DNA from: Vibrio algarum
Lineage (GTDB): Bacteria > Pseudomonadota > Gammaproteobacteria > Enterobacterales > Vibrionaceae
Direction: 5' to 3'
NCBI RefSeq assembly: GCF_028204155.1
Contig: NZ_JAQLOI010000003.1
Location: forward strand, 1 to 64,000
Length of the DNA: 64,000 nt
A program made the position numbers and the translations under genes. The notes under the pieces were generated by a model. The model had not been told where the DNA came from, did not search any database, and worked only from the letters and a program-made list of their open reading frames with translations. Below are positions 62,866 to 64,000 of the stretch, piece by piece (the first letter of the stretch is position 1; every line of letters starts with the position of its first letter).

Positions 62866-63918
62866 ATGGCGAACATTCCAGAAAAAATGAAAGGAATACA
62901 ACTCATTGGTTACGGTGGCTCTGAAAAGCTTAAGTACCGAGATGACATTGCCGTTCCTACGCCCTCAGACAACGAAGTGCTCATTCGAGTTTTGGCTGCG
63001 GGAGTAAACAATACCGATATTAATACGCGAATTAGCTGGTACGCAAAAGATGACAACCTTGACGATAAGGCGAGTTGGTCTGGCAATTCGCTCCAGTTTC
63101 CTTGGATACAAGGTGCCGACGTTTGTGGTGAGATTGTTGCAGTCTGAAAAAATATCGATACACAACGTATTGGTGAGCGTGTCCTTATCGAACCATGTTT
63201 GAATGAAGTTAATGGACAGACCCTAAGTTCCCCTTGGTATTTTGGTTCTGAATGTGACGGTGGCTTTGCTGAGTTTACCGTTGTCGCATCTCAGCATGCA
63301 TACCGTATTAATAGTCATTTATCGGATACTGATCTGGCTTCGTTTCCTTGCTCTTATTCAACGGCAGAAAACATGCTCACCCGAGCTGTAATTAAGACAT
63401 CTGACCGAGTCATCATTTCTGGTGCTTCTGGCGGTGTTGGGTCTGCGGCCATTCAATTAGCCAAAGCTCGCGGGGCGTACGTTATTGCCATCACTAGTCC
63501 CAATAAAGACCAACAATTGCTGGATATTGGAGCCGACCAAGTAGTAGATCGTAACGCAGACCTGAGCAAAATAGTTGGTGAAAATAGTGTTGATGTCGTA
63601 ATTGATCTCGTAGCAGGAAAGCAATGGCCACAATACTTAGAGATATTACGCCCTGGTGGTCGTTACGCCGTATCTGGTGCTATTGGTGGCGCTTTCGTTG
63701 AATTAGACATTAGGACGCTGTATCTAAAAGATCTGAGCTTTTTTGGTTGCACGGTTTTGGCCCCTGAGGTCTTTCAAAATCTAGTTAATCATATCGAGTC
63801 AGGAGATCTTGCCCCACTAGTGGCAAATACATTTCCGCTTAAAGAAATCAATACCGCACAGATTCAGTTCATAAAAAAAGAACACATAGGGAAAATCGTC
63901 CTAACCGTTGCGGAATAA
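62866..63918 (+). pseudogene. MDR-family quinone/alcohol oxidoreductase with one in-frame TGA
   Basis: One 351-codon frame is broken by TGA at 63145-63147 (codon 94). It begins MKGIQLIGYGGSEKLKY and has NNTDINTR, GADVCGEIVAV, GASGGVGSAAIQLAKARGAYVIA (NADPH site) and a C-terminal substrate domain. The stop sits where the family has Gly (AVG); GGA to TGA is one base change. Selenocysteine is unlikely at a Gly site. Same frame on both sides, so not an indel. In the TetR operon; intact homologues reduce quinones or enones. Confidence 0.83.
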
Positions 63919-64000
63919 TGTCCATTATCACCATACTGTCTTTTATTTTCACCGCAACAGGTAACTCCCTTCCCACAACCTCTTTTCAATTTAAAACAAG
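63918..64000 (+). CDS. Possible start of a gene running off the right edge
   Basis: The ATG at 63918 overlaps the preceding TAA (TAATG) and stays open for 27 codons to the end of the window, with a hydrophobic start (MSIITILSFIFTATG). Coupling to the MDR gene is possible. Too short to identify. Confidence 0.28.
   Translation, partial: MSIITILSFIFTATGNSLPTTSFQFKT

Noticed and set aside
63145..63147. TGA as selenocysteine codon
   Set aside because: The position is a conserved Gly in the family, no Cys homologue is expected there and no SECIS-like element was evident by eye.

Overview
The window looks like a stretch of a Vibrio chromosome (Gammaproteobacteria, Vibrionaceae). The base composition is moderately AT-rich. 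The gene set contains several families typical of vibrios: a DUF3316 tandem pair, a Vmh-type metallo-hydrolase, a hemerythrin-diguanylate cyclase, and a mannose PTS with adjacent AraC regulator and ManA arranged as in V. cholerae. Species cannot be named from sequence alone. No rRNA, tRNA, CRISPR array, complete insertion sequence or prophage was seen. Most of the window is catabolic and transport cargo in short operons separated by clear intrinsic terminators, as expected of an accessory-rich (possibly secondary) chromosome.

Layout. (1) 1-7288, minus: GntR/FCD regulator, split transketolase, sugar-isomerase-like TIM barrel and a tripartite tricarboxylate transporter (TTT) whose permease runs off the left edge; probably uptake and breakdown of an unidentified sugar acid or sugar derivative. 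(2) 7894-13651: orphan EIIB, a fusion of a dead HPr-like domain to EIIA, AraC regulator, fructose/mannose EIIABC and manA, with a perfect CRP site and a separate manA promoter. (3) 13730-17808: DMT transporter, a frameshifted sugar-efflux MFS gene and a GGDEF-hemerythrin gene with one in-frame stop. (4) 17912-23533: an NMT1-type ABC importer plus Fe(II)/2-oxoglutarate-type oxygenase, divergent from an 8-oxoguanine-deaminase-like amidohydrolase; the importer mRNA has a strongly structured leader that could be a xanthine-class riboswitch. (5) 23642-34175: stress, redox and RNA-modification genes (UspA, YdcH-like, NfsB-like, TrmY-like, ACT, beta-helix, LysR, Vmh, DsbA-like, selD-mnmH, two DUF3316). 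(6) 34363-40110: ABC exporter, a 47-residue membrane peptide, ybiT, rhlE. (7) 40641-43346: a triple-RidA protein facing D-serine dehydratase. (8) 43517-62116: small zinc-site protein, DUF5718, then a citrate/tricarboxylate district (citG, oadGAB, citC, acnB, CitA-like kinase, second TTT) interrupted by AraC, isomerase, AlkC-like and DMT genes. (9) 62305-64000: TetR gene with twin operators and an MDR oxidoreductase with one in-frame TGA.

How they work together: the citrate district would import a tricarboxylate (TctCBA), sense it (CitA-like kinase) and process it through aconitase and the Na+-pumping oxaloacetate decarboxylase. The citrate lyase accessory genes citC and citG are present while the lyase genes citDEF are not in the window. 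D-serine dehydratase yields 2-aminoacrylate, the textbook RidA substrate, so the triple-RidA neighbour makes chemical sense. Four genes carry reading-frame lesions (two homopolymer indels, two nonsense codons); whether they are assembly errors or real decay must be decided from reads.
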